A DNA stretch of 64,000 nt from Clostridium sp. OF09-36 (GTDB lineage: Bacteria; Bacillota; Clostridia; Lachnospirales; Lachnospiraceae). Every line of letters starts with the position of its first letter. The stretch's first letter is position 1. The stretch spans positions 1-64,000 of the forward strand of contig NZ_QUMD01000010.1 in the NCBI RefSeq assembly GCF_003481985.1. The letters are read 5' to 3'. Made by a program: the position numbers and the translations under genes. A model generated the notes under the pieces. The model was not told the origin of the DNA. It saw only the letters and a program-made list of their open reading frames with translations, and made no database searches. Positions 20,506 through 28,368 of the stretch are shown one piece after another.

Positions 20506-20537
20506 CGCCCGGCGGCATATTGCGCCGGGCGTGTTTC
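20506..20537 (+). terminator. pfkA terminator
   Basis: CGCCCGGCG (20506-20514) pairs with CGCCGGGCG (20523-20531) around an 8-nt loop, followed by TGTTTCG. The stem is strong and the U tract is short. Confidence 0.7.
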
Positions 20538-20560
20538 GTGTATAGGAATATGAAATTTTT

Positions 20561-20588
20561 TTGACAATCTGCAGCAGGAGCATATGGA
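20561..20588 (+). promoter_or_regulatory. Possible promoter for the DUF6145-dusB pair
   Basis: A perfect TTGACA (20561-20566) is followed after 16 nt by TATGGA (20583-20588), a weak -10. It lies behind the pfkA hairpin and 70 nt before the next start codon. Confidence 0.4.
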
Positions 20589-20657
20589 CGGGCATGCATG
20601 CGTGTGACCTGTCGTTGAAAATGCGGCAGCAAAACAGATTCAGGAGGAAAACAACAG

Positions 20658-21154
20658 ATGACAGGACAGGACGGAAATATCGTTCTTTGTGGTTCTAACA
20701 GCTACGAAAAAAAGTATTATTTTAATGAAGAGTTTGACAGTCTCCCGGAGGCAGTCAAGAAACAGCTTCACGTGATGTGTGTCTGGTTTACTGAGGAATG
20801 CGGCGGTATTTTAACCATGGAATTCGAGCCGGACGGTACCCTGGAGTTTAAGCATACCATTTCCGAGTACGACGCTACTGCGATGAAATCGGAGCCGATT
20901 TAAAGATCAAGCAGTACCGCCAGGAGGGACAGGAATTTTTAAAGGCCCTGGAGCTGTACTTTAAGGTATTTTATCTCGGGGAAGATGCGGAGGAAGTGGC
21001 AGAGAACTACGGAATTGACACCGAAGCATTCAAAGCGGGTTTTGGCGCAGATTCTTCTAAGACAGAGGAAGCTTATGGAACAGAGGCGGATCCGGAAACA
21101 GCAGGAATCTACCCGGCCGATCTGGATGATACAGGTGAGGGCCCGGAAGAATGA
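20658..21154 (+). CDS. Small acidic protein, DUF6145-like, frameshifted
   Basis: The ATG follows CAGGAGGAAA. The first frame encodes YEKKYYFNEEFDSLPEAVKK and LTMEFEPDGTLEFKHT, then breaks near 20880. The continuation in the next frame reads DEIGADLKIKQYRQEGQEFL and ALELYFKVFYLGEDAEEVAENYG, ending in an acidic tail. Restoring one base gives about 165 residues. The corrected frame ends in TGA overlapping the dusB ATG (ATGA at 21151-21154), which supports the correction and suggests coupling. Assignment to DUF6145, a Lachnospiraceae family of unknown function, is from memory of the sequence pattern. Confidence 0.7.
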
Positions 21155-22119
21155 GACTGCGCATTGGAAATGTAGAACTGGAGAATAACCTGATCCTGGC
21201 GCCAATGGCCGGAGTGACCGATATGTCATTCCGCCAGCTTTGCAGGGAGCAGGGCTGTGGCCTTCTGGTGACGGAGATGGTCAGTGCAAAAGCCATTCTC
21301 TATAAGAACCGGAATACAAAGGACCTGATGGCGATCGGAGAGGGAGAACGGCCGGTATCCATCCAGCTGTTTGGCTCCGACCCGGAGATCGTCAGCGATA
21401 TTGCGCATCAGATCGAGGACGGGCCTTACGACATCATTGATTTAAACATGGGCTGCCCGGTGCCGAAGATTGTGGGAAACGGCGAAGGCTCCGCACTCAT
21501 GAAAAATCCAAAGCTGGTAGAAGAACTGCTGTCCTCTCTGGTGAAAAAGGTACACAAGCCGGTTACCGTCAAGTTCCGCAAAGGTTTCGACGATGACCAT
21601 GTCAATGCCGTGGAGATCGCGAAGATCGCAGAAAGCTGCGGCATCTCTGCGGTGGCCGTGCACGGAAGAACAAGGGAACAGTACTATTCCGGCAAGGCAG
21701 ACTGGGACATCATCCGGCAGGTAAAAGAAGCCGTGAAGATCCCGGTCATCGGAAACGGCGATATCTTCGAGCCGCAGGATGCAAAGCGGATGTTAGACGA
21801 AACCGGCTGCGACGGCCTTATGGTCGGCCGTGGAGCCAGGGGAAACCCATGGATCTTTCACCGGATCAATCATTACCTCGAAACCGGGGAAGTGCTTCCT
21901 GCTCCGGGACCGGTGGAGGTCGGGGAGATGATCCTGCGCCACACCCGCATGCATGTCGCACTGAAAGGCGAGTACATCGGCATGAAGGAGATGCGCAAAC
22001 ACATCGCCTGGTACACAGCCGGGCTTCCGCATTCTGCAACGATCCGCCGGGAGTGCAACATGCTGGAAACCGAGGAGCAGCTGGTGGAACTGCTGGGGCG
22101 GTACGGAATGCTGGGATAA
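21151..22119 (+). CDS. dusB: tRNA-dihydrouridine synthase DusB
   Basis: The protein has 322 residues. It is an FMN-dependent reductase that forms dihydrouridine in tRNA. TIM-barrel motifs: NNLILAPMAGVTDMSFRQLC, INLMGCPVPKI-like DLNMGCPVPKIVGNGEGSAL with the catalytic Cys, and AVAVHGRTREQYYSGKADWD. The FMN phosphate site appears as VIGNGDIFEPQDA and GLMVGRGARGNPWIF. The C-terminal helical RNA-binding domain is short. Its start overlaps the preceding gene by 4 nt. Confidence 0.95.
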   Translation: MRLRIGNVELENNLILAPMAGVTDMSFRQLCREQGCGLLVTEMVSAKAILYKNRNTKDLMAIGEGERPVSIQLFGSDPEIVSDIAHQIEDGPYDIIDLNMGCPVPKIVGNGEGSALMKNPKLVEELLSSLVKKVHKPVTVKFRKGFDDDHVNAVEIAKIAESCGISAVAVHGRTREQYYSGKADWDIIRQVKEAVKIPVIGNGDIFEPQDAKRMLDETGCDGLMVGRGARGNPWIFHRINHYLETGEVLPAPGPVEVGEMILRHTRMHVALKGEYIGMKEMRKHIAWYTAGLPHSATIRRECNMLETEEQLVELLGRYGMLG

Positions 22120-22230
22120 CGATTTAGAGCCGAAATTGTTTTGAACCAGTGGGGCGTTCGTACTATTTTTTCGATATGCAGCGCAACAAAAATCTGGCAA
22201 AATTCCGCGAAATCCGGCGCGATACCGTGC

Positions 22231-22259
22231 TTGACAAGAAAAGTGCTTTCAAGTATAAT
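22231..22259 (+). promoter_or_regulatory. Consensus SigA promoter for greA
   Basis: TTGACA (22231-22236), a 17-nt spacer and TATAAT (22254-22259) match the consensus exactly. It lies in the 296-nt gap between dusB and greA and implies strong, separate transcription of greA and probably lysS. The rest of that gap shows no gene. Confidence 0.88.
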
Positions 22260-22415
22260 ATTCAGAATGTATGACCAAAGAAAAATCCTGTTACTGCAGG
22301 CGGAATTGTGCTAAAAATACAAGACCGGCGCTGACAGAACGCAGTAATGATTTGAGGGGATTTTATTTTGTTGCCAGCAGTTACCGGCAACGTAAAAAGG
22401 AAGGAAATGAGCAAC

Positions 22416-22899
22416 ATGGCAGATGCTAAGAAACACATTTTAACCTATGCAGGTTTAAAAAAGTATGAAGATGAGTTACAGGACTTAAAGATCAACCGCA
22501 GACAGGAGATCGCCCAGAAAATCAAAGAGGCAAGAGAGCAGGGCGACTTATCCGAGAACGCTGAGTACGATGCAGCAAAAGACGAGCAGAGAGACATCGA
22601 GCTGCGTATCGAAGAGCTGGAGAAGCTGTTAAAGAACGCAGAGGTTGTAGACGAGGACGAGATCGACTTAGACAAAGTAAGCGTTGGATGTAAAGTAAAA
22701 GTATACGACGTAGACTTTGATGAGGAGATGGAATTCAAAATCGTAGGTTCCACCGAGGCAAACAGCCTTCAGAACAAGATCTCCAACGAGTCTCCGGTAG
22801 GCGCAGCTGATTGGCAAGAGCGTTGGTGACGTGGTAGACGTAGAGACCCAGGCTGGCGTACTTCAGTACAAGGTTCTGGAAATCCAGAGAGTATCCTAA
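22416..22899 (+). CDS. greA: Transcription elongation factor GreA, frameshifted near the C-terminus
   Basis: GreA enters the RNA polymerase secondary channel and rescues backtracked complexes. The N-terminal coiled coil is clear: LTYAGLKKYEDELQDLK, then REQGDLSENAEYDAAKDEQ with the tip acidic residues. The frame breaks at about 22808: GCAGCT-GATTGGC should read GCAGCTCTGATTGGC (AALIGKSVGDVVDVETQAG), so a CT is missing. The corrected stop is at 22897-22899. An ATG at 22407 is possible, but 22416 has better spacing from AAAGGAAGG. Confidence 0.93.
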
Positions 22900-22972
22900 T
22901 CATACCATGGGGCAAATGCTTTTTTGCCCAACATCATTTATTTATAGAAGAAACAAAGGAGTAAGGGAAAAG

Positions 22973-24592
22973 ATGGCAGAGCAGCAGAACGCAAAGCAGC
23001 AGAATGCAAAAGAGCCGGATACCAACCAGCTTTTGAAAGTTCGCCGTGAGAAACTGGCAGACCTTCAGGCAGCAGGCAAGGATCCGTTCCAGATCACAAA
23101 GTACAACCAGACGCATCATTCTGTTGAAGTGAAAAAGCTTTACGATGAACACGAAGCGAAAATCCTGGCTGGAAGAGCACCGTTCAGCGCAGAAGGAATG
23201 GACGAAGCACAGGCAAAAGAAGCATTGAATGCAGATTATAACGAAAGAAGAGCAATCATGGACGCACAGCCGATCCATGTATCCATTGCCGGACGTATGA
23301 TGTTTAAACGTGTCATGGGTAAAGCTTCTTTCTGCAACATCCGCGATTTACAGGGAACCATTCAGGTATACGTGGCAAAAGATGCCATTGGTGAAGAATC
23401 CTATGCAGATTTCAAGAAATCCGATATCGGCGATATTTTCGGTGTAGAAGGCTATGCATTCCGCACCAAGACCGGTGAGATTTCCATTCACGCAGAGAAG
23501 ATGACTCTGTTAAGCAAGAGCCTGCAGATCCTTCCGGAGAAATACCACGGAATCACCGATACCGATATGCGTTACCGCCAGAGATACGTAGACCTGATCA
23601 TGAATGAGGATGTGAAGAACACCTTCATCAAACGTTCCCAGATCATCAAAGAGATCCGTAACTTCCTTGCAGGAAGAGACTTCATGGAAGTTGAGACCCC
23701 GACTCTGGTATCCAATGCCGGTGGTGCAGCAGCACGTCCGTTTGAGACTCATTACAATGCTCTCAACGAGGATGTAAAACTTCGTATTTCCCTGGAACTG
23801 TACTTAAAGAGACTGATCGTAGGCGGCCTTGAGAGAGTCTTCGAGATTGGTCGTGTATACCGCAACGAGGGTGTAGACACTCGTCATAATCCGGAATTCA
23901 CCCTGATGGAGCTGTATCAGGCATATACTGACTATGAAGGCATGATGGAGCTGACCGAGAGCATGTTCCGTTATCTGGCTGAGAAGGTTTGCGGAAGCAC
24001 CAAGTTCACCTACAACGGAACCGAGATCGATTTCGGCAAGCCATTTGCACGCCTGACCATGAACGATGCGATCAAGAAATATGCAGGCATCGACTTTGAC
24101 GCAGTTGAGACCGATGAGGAAGCAAAGAGACTGGCAGACGAGCATCACATCGAATACGAGGCACGTCACACCAAGGGCGATATCATCAACCTGTTCTTCG
24201 AGGAGTACTGCGAGAAAGAACTGATCCAGCCGACCTTCATCATGGATCACCCGCTGGCAATCTCCCCGCTCACCAAGAAGAAACCGTCTGACCCGAACAA
24301 GGTAGAGCGTTTCGAGCTGTTCATCAACACCTGGGAGATGTGTAACGCGTACTCCGAGCTGAACGATCCGATCGACCAGAGAGAGCGTTTTGCACAGCAG
24401 GATGCAAATGCGGCAGCAGGCGATGACGAAGCACAGCACACCGATGAAGATTTCCTGAACGCACTGGAGATCGGTATGCCTCCGACAGGCGGTATCGGCT
24501 ACGGTATTGACCGTCTGGTTATGCTTCTGACTGACAGCCCGGCCATCCGTGACGTATTATTATTCCCTACAATGAAGAGCTTGGATAAATAA
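22973..24592 (+). CDS. lysS: Lysyl-tRNA synthetase, class II
   Basis: The start MAEQQNAKQQNAKEPD follows AAAGGAGTAAGG; the frame is open further upstream but without a ribosome site. The length is 539 residues. An N-terminal OB-fold tRNA-binding domain (VSIAGRMMFKRVMGKASFC) precedes the class II catalytic core. The core shows motif 1 (FMEVETPTLVSNAGGAAARPF), motif 2 (RVFEIGRVYRNEGVDTRHNPEF) and motif 3 (GGIGYGIDRLVMLLTD). The first ~35 residues are Gln/Asn/Lys-rich. It is the last core gene; the mobile element begins just behind it. Confidence 0.96.
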   Translation: MAEQQNAKQQNAKEPDTNQLLKVRREKLADLQAAGKDPFQITKYNQTHHSVEVKKLYDEHEAKILAGRAPFSAEGMDEAQAKEALNADYNERRAIMDAQPIHVSIAGRMMFKRVMGKASFCNIRDLQGTIQVYVAKDAIGEESYADFKKSDIGDIFGVEGYAFRTKTGEISIHAEKMTLLSKSLQILPEKYHGITDTDMRYRQRYVDLIMNEDVKNTFIKRSQIIKEIRNFLAGRDFMEVETPTLVSNAGGAAARPFETHYNALNEDVKLRISLELYLKRLIVGGLERVFEIGRVYRNEGVDTRHNPEFTLMELYQAYTDYEGMMELTESMFRYLAEKVCGSTKFTYNGTEIDFGKPFARLTMNDAIKKYAGIDFDAVETDEEAKRLADEHHIEYEARHTKGDIINLFFEEYCEKELIQPTFIMDHPLAISPLTKKKPSDPNKVERFELFINTWEMCNAYSELNDPIDQRERFAQQDANAAAGDDEAQHTDEDFLNALEIGMPPTGGIGYGIDRLVMLLTDSPAIRDVLLFPTMKSLDK

Positions 24593-24731
24593 ACCTAGTG
24601 TTTATGCGGGGTTGAGGCATTTGAGTACGTCAAAGGACGCATTAAAAGACGTATTTTGGCATAGTCATTTACATCAGTATGAAAGAGTACACAATCTGAA
24701 AAGAAAAAGATTCAATCAAATATGAACTACT

Positions 24732-24776
24732 AAGAGGACATTTTCTAAAGAAATTTAGAAGATGTCCTCTTTTTTG
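24732..24776 (+). terminator. Terminator between lysS and the first ICE gene
   Basis: AAGAGGACAT pairs with ATGTCCTCTT, with inner TCTAAA/TTTAGA pairing, followed by TTTTTT. It can terminate lysS transcription or insulate the element. The stretch 24593-24831 shows no other gene; two direct GACGYATT words occur at about 24642-24660. Confidence 0.85.
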
Positions 24777-24831
24777 CGTTATGGAGAAAATACGTCATTT
24801 GTTATGAAGTCAAAGTGAAAGGAGCACAGCA

Positions 24832-25053
24832 ATGAATGAATCAAAGAAGAAAGATAGATATGAGGATGCAAAAAAGTTTGTAAGATATTCAGATGGTGCA
24901 AAGATGTACAGTATGGGAATGACAAAATTTCAAGAAGTGGCTAAGGATGCCAAGGCTTGTTATAAAATTGGTCAGCTTGTACTTGTTAATACAGAAATAT
25001 TGGATAAGTATCTTGAAACTTTTCATATTACAGATTCTGAGTTTTATAAGTAG
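24832..25053 (+). CDS. Excisionase-like small DNA-binding protein (DUF6462 type), copy 1
   Basis: The protein has 73 residues and a good ribosome site (AAAGGAGCAC). The pattern is KFVRYSDGAKMYSMGMTKFQEVAKDAKACYKIGQLVLVNTEILDKYL. It resembles winged-helix excisionase/MerR-like folds and the DUF6462 family found at ends of Clostridial elements. It is the first of three tandem paralogues. I infer a role in excision or regulation by position; no direct evidence. Confidence 0.75.
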   Translation: MNESKKKDRYEDAKKFVRYSDGAKMYSMGMTKFQEVAKDAKACYKIGQLVLVNTEILDKYLETFHITDSEFYK

Positions 25054-25061
25054 GTGATGTT

Positions 25062-25520
25062 ATGGTAAATACATTGAGTGGTTCAGTTTGTGCCTATAGA
25101 AAAGAAACTGTAAAACCAAGATTTATTCGTATTGATGAGGTAATGGCTTTATTAGATGTAACACAAGATGAGGCAATGGATATAGCGTTGGCTGCTGGAG
25201 CAAGATATCAGCTTGCAAAGATTATATTAGTACATAAGGAAAGGTTGATGAAATTTATGAAACATTCTGCAAGAGTTCCTAGTTCAAATAAAATTGTGGA
25301 AAAGAAGTTTGTGAGAATCGGAGAGGGTTCAATGACTTACAGCATAGGACATCATAGATTTATCGAAATGGCTAGAGCAGCTGGAGCTGTATATAAGATA
25401 GGCGAAGCAAAAGGAAATACTATTCTGATTAATCTGGAGGTGTTTGATGAATATATGGAGCAATTCAGAGAACCGCCAACAGAAATGAAACATCCATTGC
25501 CAAATGTGAAAGGAGACTGA
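25062..25520 (+). CDS. Two-domain DUF6462-type protein, copy 2
   Basis: This 152-residue protein starts 8 nt after copy 1. It carries the same fold twice. The first repeat is divergent (RFIRIDEVMALLDVTQDEAMDIALAAGARYQLAKIILVHKERLMKFM). The second is typical (KFVRIGEGSMTYSIGHHRFIEMARAAGAVYKIGEAKGNTILINLEVFDEYM). A natural tandem fusion could bind two adjacent DNA sites. The start is behind AAGTAGGTGATGTT, so the ribosome site is moderate. Confidence 0.72.
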   Translation: MVNTLSGSVCAYRKETVKPRFIRIDEVMALLDVTQDEAMDIALAAGARYQLAKIILVHKERLMKFMKHSARVPSSNKIVEKKFVRIGEGSMTYSIGHHRFIEMARAAGAVYKIGEAKGNTILINLEVFDEYMEQFREPPTEMKHPLPNVKGD

Positions 25521-25523
25521 TGA

Positions 25524-25808
25524 ATGAGTTACTCATATAAGTGCTATTCAGATACAAAGGATTTTATGAAAAAATTTGTCAATGCAGAGGAAGGAGCGAT
25601 TATTTATGGGATAAGTAAATCGAGAATCATAGTAATTGCGAGAGAGGCAGGAGCAGTCTATAAAGTCGGTAATTCAGCATTAATCAATACGGAATTATTT
25701 GAAAAATATCTTGAACGATTCAGAGAGCCGGCAAGAGAACTGCCTAAGCATACATGGGACAAATTAAAGGAAATGACAAATACACCAAAAACTGGTGAAA
25801 ATTCGTAA
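25524..25808 (+). CDS. DUF6462-type protein, copy 3
   Basis: The protein has 94 residues and starts 3 nt after copy 2, with GAAAGGAGAC as ribosome site. The core KFVNAEEGAIIYGISKSRIIVIAREAGAVYKVGNSALINTELFEKYLERF closely follows the second half of copy 2, indicating duplication. A short charged tail follows. The three genes form one unit; roles beyond DNA binding are inferred. Confidence 0.75.
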   Translation: MSYSYKCYSDTKDFMKKFVNAEEGAIIYGISKSRIIVIAREAGAVYKVGNSALINTELFEKYLERFREPARELPKHTWDKLKEMTNTPKTGENS

Positions 25809-25812
25809 AAAT

Positions 25813-25943
25813 ACACCAGTGGTGTCACTTCCGTAAAATTAAAGTGCATTGTAGAATATCAATTGTCCAAGAGAGATTGGACATAACAATTGAATAATCA
25901 GTTACAGATTTGCAAAGTAGTTTGCACTACAGAATTTCTGTAG
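25813..25943. repeat. Cluster of palindromes behind the DUF6462 genes
   Basis: Three clear dyads lie close together. ACACCAGTGGTGT is at 25813-25825. CAATTGTCCAA...TTGGACATAACAATTG is at 25860-25892. CTACAGAATTTCTGTAG is at 25927-25943. TTTGCA occurs twice just before the last one. They could be operators for the DUF6462 proteins, a recombination arm region or a parC-type centromere. No gene covers this stretch. Confidence 0.6.
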
Positions 25944-25961
25944 GTAGTAAAATTACGGGGC

Positions 25962-26084
25962 ATGTACCTGGAGGATGAAAGTCACAGCTATCATATTAGT
26001 AGTCTGATGGATCGAAAGATGAAGGGCGAGAAGCTGGATGGAAATCTGGTAAAAGGAATCGGCATGTTGCGTAAGGATAATTAA
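25962..26084 (+). CDS. Short ORF or gene remnant, 40 codons
   Basis: The frame reads MYLEDESHSYHISSLMDRKMKGEKLDGNLVKGIGMLRKDN. The composition is protein-like (charged, helical), but no ribosome site precedes the ATG. The frame is open only 18 nt further upstream, to a stop at 25941-25943. It may be the C-terminal remnant of a lost gene. I do not recognise the family. Confidence 0.4.
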   Translation: MYLEDESHSYHISSLMDRKMKGEKLDGNLVKGIGMLRKDN

Positions 26085-26170
26085 CCACAGAGGGCGAGAA
26101 GTTCGTCCTTATCTTCAAAAGGCTAAAAGAAGAGATAGTGCTTCTGATAATTCAGAAGGGCGTCGTGAAA

Positions 26171-26347
26171 CACATTTTGTGGCTCGTCTGTAACTCCCGG
26201 AGGTGAGAACACCTCTTTGTACACGGGGCGATATAGGAGTCTAGAAGACTGGCGTGTACCTACATGCTTAGCATTAAGCATAGCCATGTAGACTATATCA
26301 CTTCCAAATTCAAATTTTGTCTATATGGCAACTAATTTGAAGGAGGA
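26171..26347 (+). ncRNA. Folded leader upstream of the ParM/ParR operon
   Basis: Successive hairpins fill this stretch. GAGGTG-AGAA-CACCTC lies at 26200-26215. GTACACG (26219-26225) pairs with CGTGTAC (26253-26259) and encloses AGTCT-AGA-AGACT. CTACATG (26260-26266) pairs with CATGTAG (26285-26291) and encloses GCTTA/TAAGC. TTCAAATT (26309-26316) pairs with AATTTGAA (26334-26341), whose end touches the Shine-Dalgarno AAGGAGGA of the next gene. The density and the last stem suggest an RNA that controls translation. A DNA-level centromere is the alternative. No known RNA class is recognised. Confidence 0.5.
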
Positions 26348-26354
26348 TAAAGTG

Positions 26355-26504
26355 ATGATGGGATTTAGCATAGCATTAATAATTATTGTTCTTATCGTAT
26401 TGTATTCGTTAGCTAGGACGGCAGGAGAGTCGGACAGGACAATGGAACAGATAAGAGAGCAATCACTCCTTGGAAGGGAGGAGAGCTCTGGTGGGAACAG
26501 TTGA
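26355..26504 (+). CDS. Small single-pass membrane protein, 49 aa
   Basis: It starts at ATG 26355 after AAGGAGGATAAAGTG. Residues 3-20 (GFSIALIIIVLIVLYSLA) form one transmembrane segment, followed by a charged tail. It opens the ParM/ParR operon and overlaps the next gene by 14 nt. Family unknown. Confidence 0.6.
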   Translation: MMGFSIALIIIVLIVLYSLARTAGESDRTMEQIREQSLLGREESSGGNS

Positions 26505-26745
26505 AAAAAGAGATAAGCATAAGAAACGCAGGTTTGTATCTCCAGAAGAAAAGCTTGAAAGAGAATTAAAAGATTGTATGCATTGTAGATTCTTCTGGGG
26601 ACATAACAACAGATGTGCCAATGGAACATGTTGTAAACCATCTAAGAAAAAAGAACAGAAACTTCCGACGGAATGTGTCGGATGTCCATATTATCAGGGG
26701 AATGGTTATTGTTTTCCTTGTATGCGAAAGCTGATAGGAAAGTAG
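26491..26745 (+). CDS. Cys-rich putative zinc-binding protein
   Basis: About 84 residues from GTG 26491, preceded by GGAAGGGAGGAG; an in-frame Met at 26470 would place the start inside that ribosome site. The basic N-terminus (EKRDKHKKRRF) is followed by a Cys cluster: DCMHCRFFWG, CANGTCC, ECVGCPYY and CFPCM. Paired CxxC motifs imply one or two zinc sites. A nucleic-acid-binding role is plausible but unproven. parM follows at once. Confidence 0.65.
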   Translation: MGTVEKRDKHKKRRFVSPEEKLERELKDCMHCRFFWGHNNRCANGTCCKPSKKKEQKLPTECVGCPYYQGNGYCFPCMRKLIGK

Positions 26746-26754
26746 GTGGTTAAG

Positions 26755-27717
26755 ATGTTCAAGTGGCTGTTTAAGAAGAAAGGATGTGCAAAACATATGA
26801 ATAACAAGTTAGAAGTAATCGGCATTGATCATGGTTGGTCAATGATGAAAACAATCTCTCAGGTATTTGTCACAGGTGTTAAGGAGATTACAACAACTCC
26901 GGCACTTTTCGGCGATGTACTTGAGTATGAAGGAAAGTTCTATAAGGTTGGAACTGTGAGGCAGGAAGTAAAGGATACAAAGGTCGAAGATGACAGCTTT
27001 TATCTTCTCACTCTTGCAGCAGTTGCTAAGGAACTTAAAAGAAGAGGTCTTGCAGAGGCAAAGGTATTCCTTGCTGTAGGACTTCCACTTACAAGGTTTG
27101 GAGCTGAGAAGAATGACTTTATCAAGTACCTGACAAAGAATAAGCGTGTAAGCTTCAAATATGAGAATGAGCCGTATTATATTGAAATTGATGATGTGGC
27201 AATATTTCCTCAGTGTTATGCAGCAGTAGTGGACAAGATACCTACAATGGCAAAGAAAACGCTGATAGTAGATATCGGTAGCTGGACAATCGACATTATG
27301 CCGGTAATCAACAAGTCACCGGATGAATCAAAGTGTGTGACGATACCAAAAGGTCTTATTACCTGTATGCGTTCTATCAATGAACAGTGTGTAAGACAGC
27401 TTAACGGAGAGGTAGACGAGTCAGAGATACAGAACATCATGCGATATGGCAGGTCAGATATTGATGATGAATACTTTGCCATTATTAAGGCAGAGATAGA
27501 GGATTTTGTTGATAAGGTATATAACTCAATCCGTGAGTTTGGGTATAACTTAAAGACTACACCGATTGTATTTGTCGGTGGAGGGGCAGTTGTGATGAAG
27601 AATTTTGGCAGTCACGATGCAAAGAACATTTCCTATAACCTTGATGTAAAGGCAAATGCAAGAGGATATGAGCAGCTTGCCACGATGGGACTTAAAAGCA
27701 CTAGGCGTTTATCATAA
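26755..27717 (+). CDS. ParM/StbA-like actin-family segregation ATPase
   Basis: About 320 residues. Actin-fold nucleotide motifs are visible: an N-terminal phosphate-1 segment (VIGIDHGWSMMKT), a phosphate-2 segment (TLIVDIGSWTIDIM) and an adenosine segment (VFVGGGAVVMKNFG). ParM filaments push replicated plasmids apart when capped by ParR bound at parC. Starts at 26755 (after AGGTGG) or at 26797 (MNNKLEVIG) are both possible; the latter begins right at the fold. It is followed after 8 nt by a ParR-like gene, which supports a type II partition pair on this element. Confidence 0.85.
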   Translation: MFKWLFKKKGCAKHMNNKLEVIGIDHGWSMMKTISQVFVTGVKEITTTPALFGDVLEYEGKFYKVGTVRQEVKDTKVEDDSFYLLTLAAVAKELKRRGLAEAKVFLAVGLPLTRFGAEKNDFIKYLTKNKRVSFKYENEPYYIEIDDVAIFPQCYAAVVDKIPTMAKKTLIVDIGSWTIDIMPVINKSPDESKCVTIPKGLITCMRSINEQCVRQLNGEVDESEIQNIMRYGRSDIDDEYFAIIKAEIEDFVDKVYNSIREFGYNLKTTPIVFVGGGAVVMKNFGSHDAKNISYNLDVKANARGYEQLATMGLKSTRRLS

Positions 27718-27725
27718 GGAGGCAG

Positions 27726-28175
27726 ATGATGGGAAGAAGACTTGAATATGAAGTAAAAACTTCTGTCCGCCTTAACATGAGCAATCCACAGCATGTGAAA
27801 ATCAATGATGTGATTCAGAACCTTGATCCGAAGATTTTCAAATCTAAGAATCAGTTCATCATAGATGCGATTCAGTTCTACATTGATAATTATGGAAAAG
27901 AAACCTTTGTTATCAAGAAGAAGGAAAAAGAGCGGGCTGAATATATCCGGTCAGAAGATATTGATGACATTAAGGAAGAGGTCATTGAAGCAGCAACAAA
28001 TGAGGCTAGAAAAGAGGTAATAAAGTTGTTAGGCGGAGTGATATCCGGGATGAATGTTGGTCAGCCGGTACTAATGCAGGCAGCCAATAGTGAAGCACAA
28101 GAACCTACAGAAGATGTTATGGATGATGCAGATGTTGCAGGACTTGCAATGGGATGGATGTCGAAAGGAGACTGA
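27726..28175 (+). CDS. ParR-like adaptor (ribbon-helix-helix type)
   Basis: The protein has 149 residues and a strong site (AAGGAGG). The N-terminal EVKTSVRLNMSNPQHVKINDVIQ followed by SKNQFIIDAIQFYIDNYG fits a ribbon-helix-helix DNA-binding domain. The acidic, less ordered C-terminus would contact ParM. The role is inferred from fold pattern and position directly behind parM. The centromere could be one of the dyad clusters upstream (25813-25943 or 26171-26347). Confidence 0.72.
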   Translation: MMGRRLEYEVKTSVRLNMSNPQHVKINDVIQNLDPKIFKSKNQFIIDAIQFYIDNYGKETFVIKKKEKERAEYIRSEDIDDIKEEVIEAATNEARKEVIKLLGGVISGMNVGQPVLMQAANSEAQEPTEDVMDDADVAGLAMGWMSKGD

Positions 28176-28180
28176 TTATT

Positions 28181-28354
28181 ATGAGAAGAGTTATGGAAGT
28201 CGTAGGAACAGTGATTTTAGAGATCCTCAAGTGGATATTAAGGATAATTCTTGGAGCATTGAAGCTGGTCTTAGGACTTGCCAGAATAATTCTTCTTCTA
28301 TTCGCTATGGTGGCAAGGATATTTCTTTCATTCGTAAGAATGGGTACATTCTGA
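28181..28354 (+). CDS. Small hydrophobic/amphipathic protein, 57 aa
   Basis: The ATG follows GAAAGGAGAC. Nearly the whole chain is Ile/Leu/Val-rich with regularly spaced Lys/Arg (EILKWILRIILGALKLVLGLARIIL), giving amphipathic or membrane helices. It lies behind parR in the same operon. It could be a membrane anchor or a toxin-like peptide. Family unknown. Confidence 0.55.
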   Translation: MRRVMEVVGTVILEILKWILRIILGALKLVLGLARIILLLFAMVARIFLSFVRMGTF

Positions 28355-28368
28355 GAGGAGGTGAGCGT

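Noticed and set aside
26085..26350. Group II intron or domain V remnant
   Set aside because: The stems do not match the domain V sequence or layout, and no reverse transcriptase frame is nearby.
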